Positions 22,309 to 23,299 of a stretch of 23,299 nt of DNA are shown here, piece by piece. Each line of letters begins with the position of its first letter. Within the stretch, counting starts at the first letter, position 1. The position numbers and the translations under genes were made by a program. Under the pieces are notes generated by a model. It saw nothing but the letters and a program-made list of their open reading frames with translations. It did not search any database and had not been told where the DNA came from. This DNA is from CAZCAC01 sp964496575 (GTDB lineage: Bacteria > Planctomycetota > UBA1135 > GCA-002686595): contig CAZCAC010000135.1 of the NCBI GenBank assembly GCA_964496575.1, positions 1-23,299 on the forward strand, read 5' to 3'.

Positions 22309-22793
22309 ACTTCCTGTCCGTCCTTCGCGACCTCGCTCGCGCCGAGGTCGAGTTCATCGTGGTCGGTGGTGTGGCCAGCGTCCTGCAGGGTGCCGGGCAC
22401 ACGACGTTCGACCTGGACCTCGTTCACTCGAGGGCCCTGGAGAACCGCACTCGCCTGCACTCCTTGCTGGCCCGTCTCGACGCTCGCTACCGGGAGCACC
22501 AGCCGAGGATCCTGAGACCGACCATCGAGGACCTCGACACGGCCGGGCACCTGCTCCTCATGACCAGCCAGGGGCCTCTCGATCTCCTCGGCACCATCGG
22601 AGAAGGCGTGGGGTTCCCCGAGCTCGAGCCGCACACGATCTGGATGGAGCTCGGCGCGGGTCTACGGGTCCGTGTCCTGAAGCTCGAGGAGATCATTCGC
22701 CTGAAGGAGGAGGCCGGCCGCGAGAAAGACCGGCGACAGCTGCCCCTTTTGCGACGAACGCTCGAGGAGCGAGATCGGGACCGAGGGGAGTAA
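22305..22793 (+). CDS. Nucleotidyltransferase-fold protein (MNT/AbiEii-like)
   Basis: The protein has 162 residues from a GTG that overlaps the previous stop by four bases. Residues 15-41 (VEFIVVGGVASVLQG, then TTFDLDLVHS) carry the nucleotidyltransferase signature hhGG...T-x-D-h-D, with G21-G22 and the metal-binding pair D36/D38. The middle reads DTAGHLLLMTSQGPLDLLGTIGEG, placing another acidic residue in GPLDLL (probable third carboxylate). The C-terminus has LKLEEIIRLKEEAGREKDRRQLPLLRRTLEE, a helix seen in AbiEii- and DUF-type nucleotidyltransferases, where the K-x-x-x-x-R-x-K-D segment follows the core. It may transfer a nucleotide to RNA or a protein; the target is unknown. The fold assignment is from motifs; a toxin role is only a hypothesis. 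Confidence 0.78.
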   Translation: MNFLSVLRDLARAEVEFIVVGGVASVLQGAGHTTFDLDLVHSRALENRTRLHSLLARLDARYREHQPRILRPTIEDLDTAGHLLLMTSQGPLDLLGTIGEGVGFPELEPHTIWMELGAGLRVRVLKLEEIIRLKEEAGREKDRRQLPLLRRTLEERDRDRGE

Positions 22794-22800
22794 GCGGCTC

Positions 22801-22889
22801 AAGGCCTCCATACGATCTCCGGTTAGAGATTCGGGAGCTGCGCCCCGGAGACCGAGGTGGAGCTGTCCTGACACCGGACCGTAGGCCTT
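22801..22889 (+). other. Possible folded RNA element after the nucleotidyltransferase gene
   Basis: Starting seven bases after the stop, AAGGCCT (22801-22807) plus ACG (22812-22814) can pair with CGTAGGCCTT (22880-22889), leaving a 4-base bulge. Inside, CTCCGG (22817-22822) can pair with CCGGAG (22845-22850). This could be a 3' untranslated structure or terminator-like fold; it may also be chance in GC-rich DNA. Confidence 0.22.
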
Positions 22890-22954
22890 GCGCCGATCGG
22901 GGCAATCCCTCAGGGAGTCCAGGCGAAAAACCCCTTGCGGAGAACGGGTTTCCA

Positions 22955-22972
22955 TCATCTTCTGGAAGATGA
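22955..22972. promoter_or_regulatory. 18-base palindrome, candidate operator
   Basis: TCATCTTCTGGAAGATGA has 8-base perfect arms around TG, about 70 bases before the ATG at 23042. Its length and position suit a dimeric regulator binding site or a small hairpin. No regulator gene in the window points to it. Confidence 0.35.
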
Positions 22973-23041
22973 CACGGAGCCCCGCTCGCATCGGGCACCG
23001 GGCTCGCCCTGCACGAGATGACGAGAAGAGGAGTACGAACG

Positions 23042-23299
23042 ATGAAACGCACTGTTGCCGAATTGAGCCCCCCCCCTCCCTGACCTCCGGTCTCCCTCGA
23101 GCGGCCCGCCAGAGCGGATGGCTCGCCGCCACGTTCGCCTTGATGATGGCGAACGCGGCGGCGTTGCCGCAGAGTTCCGGTGACCGCTTGCTCGACGAGC
23201 TCGTCGCCGTCTACCCCTACGCGTCGGGCTACACGATGACGAGTACGCCCGACGGATACGACCTCTACGCCGGCGAGGGCGGTGCCGTCGCGGTGATCC
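23042..23299 (+). CDS. Exported protein, 5' part, frameshifted at a C9 tract and cut by the window edge
   Basis: GAGGAG lies at a good distance before the ATG at 23042. As written, the frame gives MKRTVAELSPPPP and stops at 23081-23083. Adding one C to the nine-C run (23068-23076), or removing two, joins it to a frame open to the window end. That frame reads a basic segment (GLPRAARQSG), a hydrophobic core (WLAATFALMMANAAALPQ) typical of a signal peptide, and a mature start SSGDRLLDELVAVYPYASGYTMTSTPDGYDLY. No family is recognised from the 60 or so mature residues. The interruption falls before the signal-peptide core, so in this form no exported protein would be made unless translation restarts at the ATG codons near 23146. 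Confidence 0.5.

Noticed and set aside
22930..22952. AAACCC...GGGTTT hairpin with a T-run as a minus-strand terminator
   Set aside because: The run of Ts suits the minus strand, but no gene on that strand ends nearby. The stem is six bases, so chance is likely.
1..23299. CRISPR arrays, tRNA and rRNA genes, prophage or complete insertion sequence
   Set aside because: No regularly spaced repeats, no tRNA-like cloverleaf with CCA-side pairing, and no integrase or complete transposase was recognised by eye on either strand.

Overview
The window is a GC-rich bacterial scaffold (it contains a 100-N gap) that looks like an uncultured member of the Planctomycetota or a close relative. This lineage call is an inference. 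It rests on several ECF sigma factors without neighbouring anti-sigma genes, one of them fused to a membrane anchor and a very long extracytoplasmic region; secreted FG-GAP and LamG proteins that share one C-terminal module; secreted glycosidases; and a sulfatase remnant. No rRNA, tRNA, CRISPR array or complete mobile element was seen.

Layout. 1-144 (-) is the zinc-ribbon N-terminus of a transposase-like protein running off the left edge. 272-1435 (-) is an exported class C beta-lactamase-type serine hydrolase, divergent from 1623-2402 (+), an endonuclease/exonuclease/phosphatase-fold lipoprotein. 2450-2884 (+) is an ECF sigma factor that loses region 4 at the same point (about 2831-2845) where the convergent M12-type metalloprotease (4435, -) loses its C-terminus. 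4642-6318 (-) is a GH20 hexosaminidase whose signal-peptide exon (6319-6526) is out of frame by one base. 6601-7887 (-) is an M48-type membrane peptidase with a C-terminal EF-hand. 8046-9605 (-) is a calcium-loop FG-GAP protein.

9846-13499 (+) encodes a 1217-residue protein with ECF sigma regions 2 and 4, a membrane helix, and eight or nine carboxypeptidase-regulatory-like beta-sandwich modules. A 42-codon sulfatase stub follows at 13523-13648. 13926-15116 (+) is a LamG protein with a good promoter, ribosome binding site and terminator. 15279-15656 (-) is a small orphan exported protein, divergent from 15970-16617 (+), another ECF sigma factor. 16650-18341 (-) is a seven-repeat FG-GAP propeller protein. 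18409-19650 (-) is a galactose mutarotase lipoprotein holding the N gap, divergent from 19819-22098 (+), an exported GH2 glycosidase. 22120-22793 (+) is a two-gene unit of a tiny helical protein overlapping a nucleotidyltransferase-fold protein. 23042-23299 (+) starts an exported protein interrupted by a C9 tract and the right edge.

How it fits together. Most products are exported hydrolases or adhesion/display proteins (GH2, GH20, GalM, metalloprotease, serine hydrolase, sulfatase remnant, FG-GAP and LamG proteins), which suggests scavenging of glycans and proteins outside the cytoplasmic membrane. The most unusual item is the membrane-tethered sigma factor. The nucleotidyltransferase pair is the best candidate for an under-described two-gene system. 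Several breaks (2831-2845, 6420-6423, 13640s, 23068-23076 and the N gap) may be assembly or base-calling faults and should be checked in reads before any biology is drawn from them.
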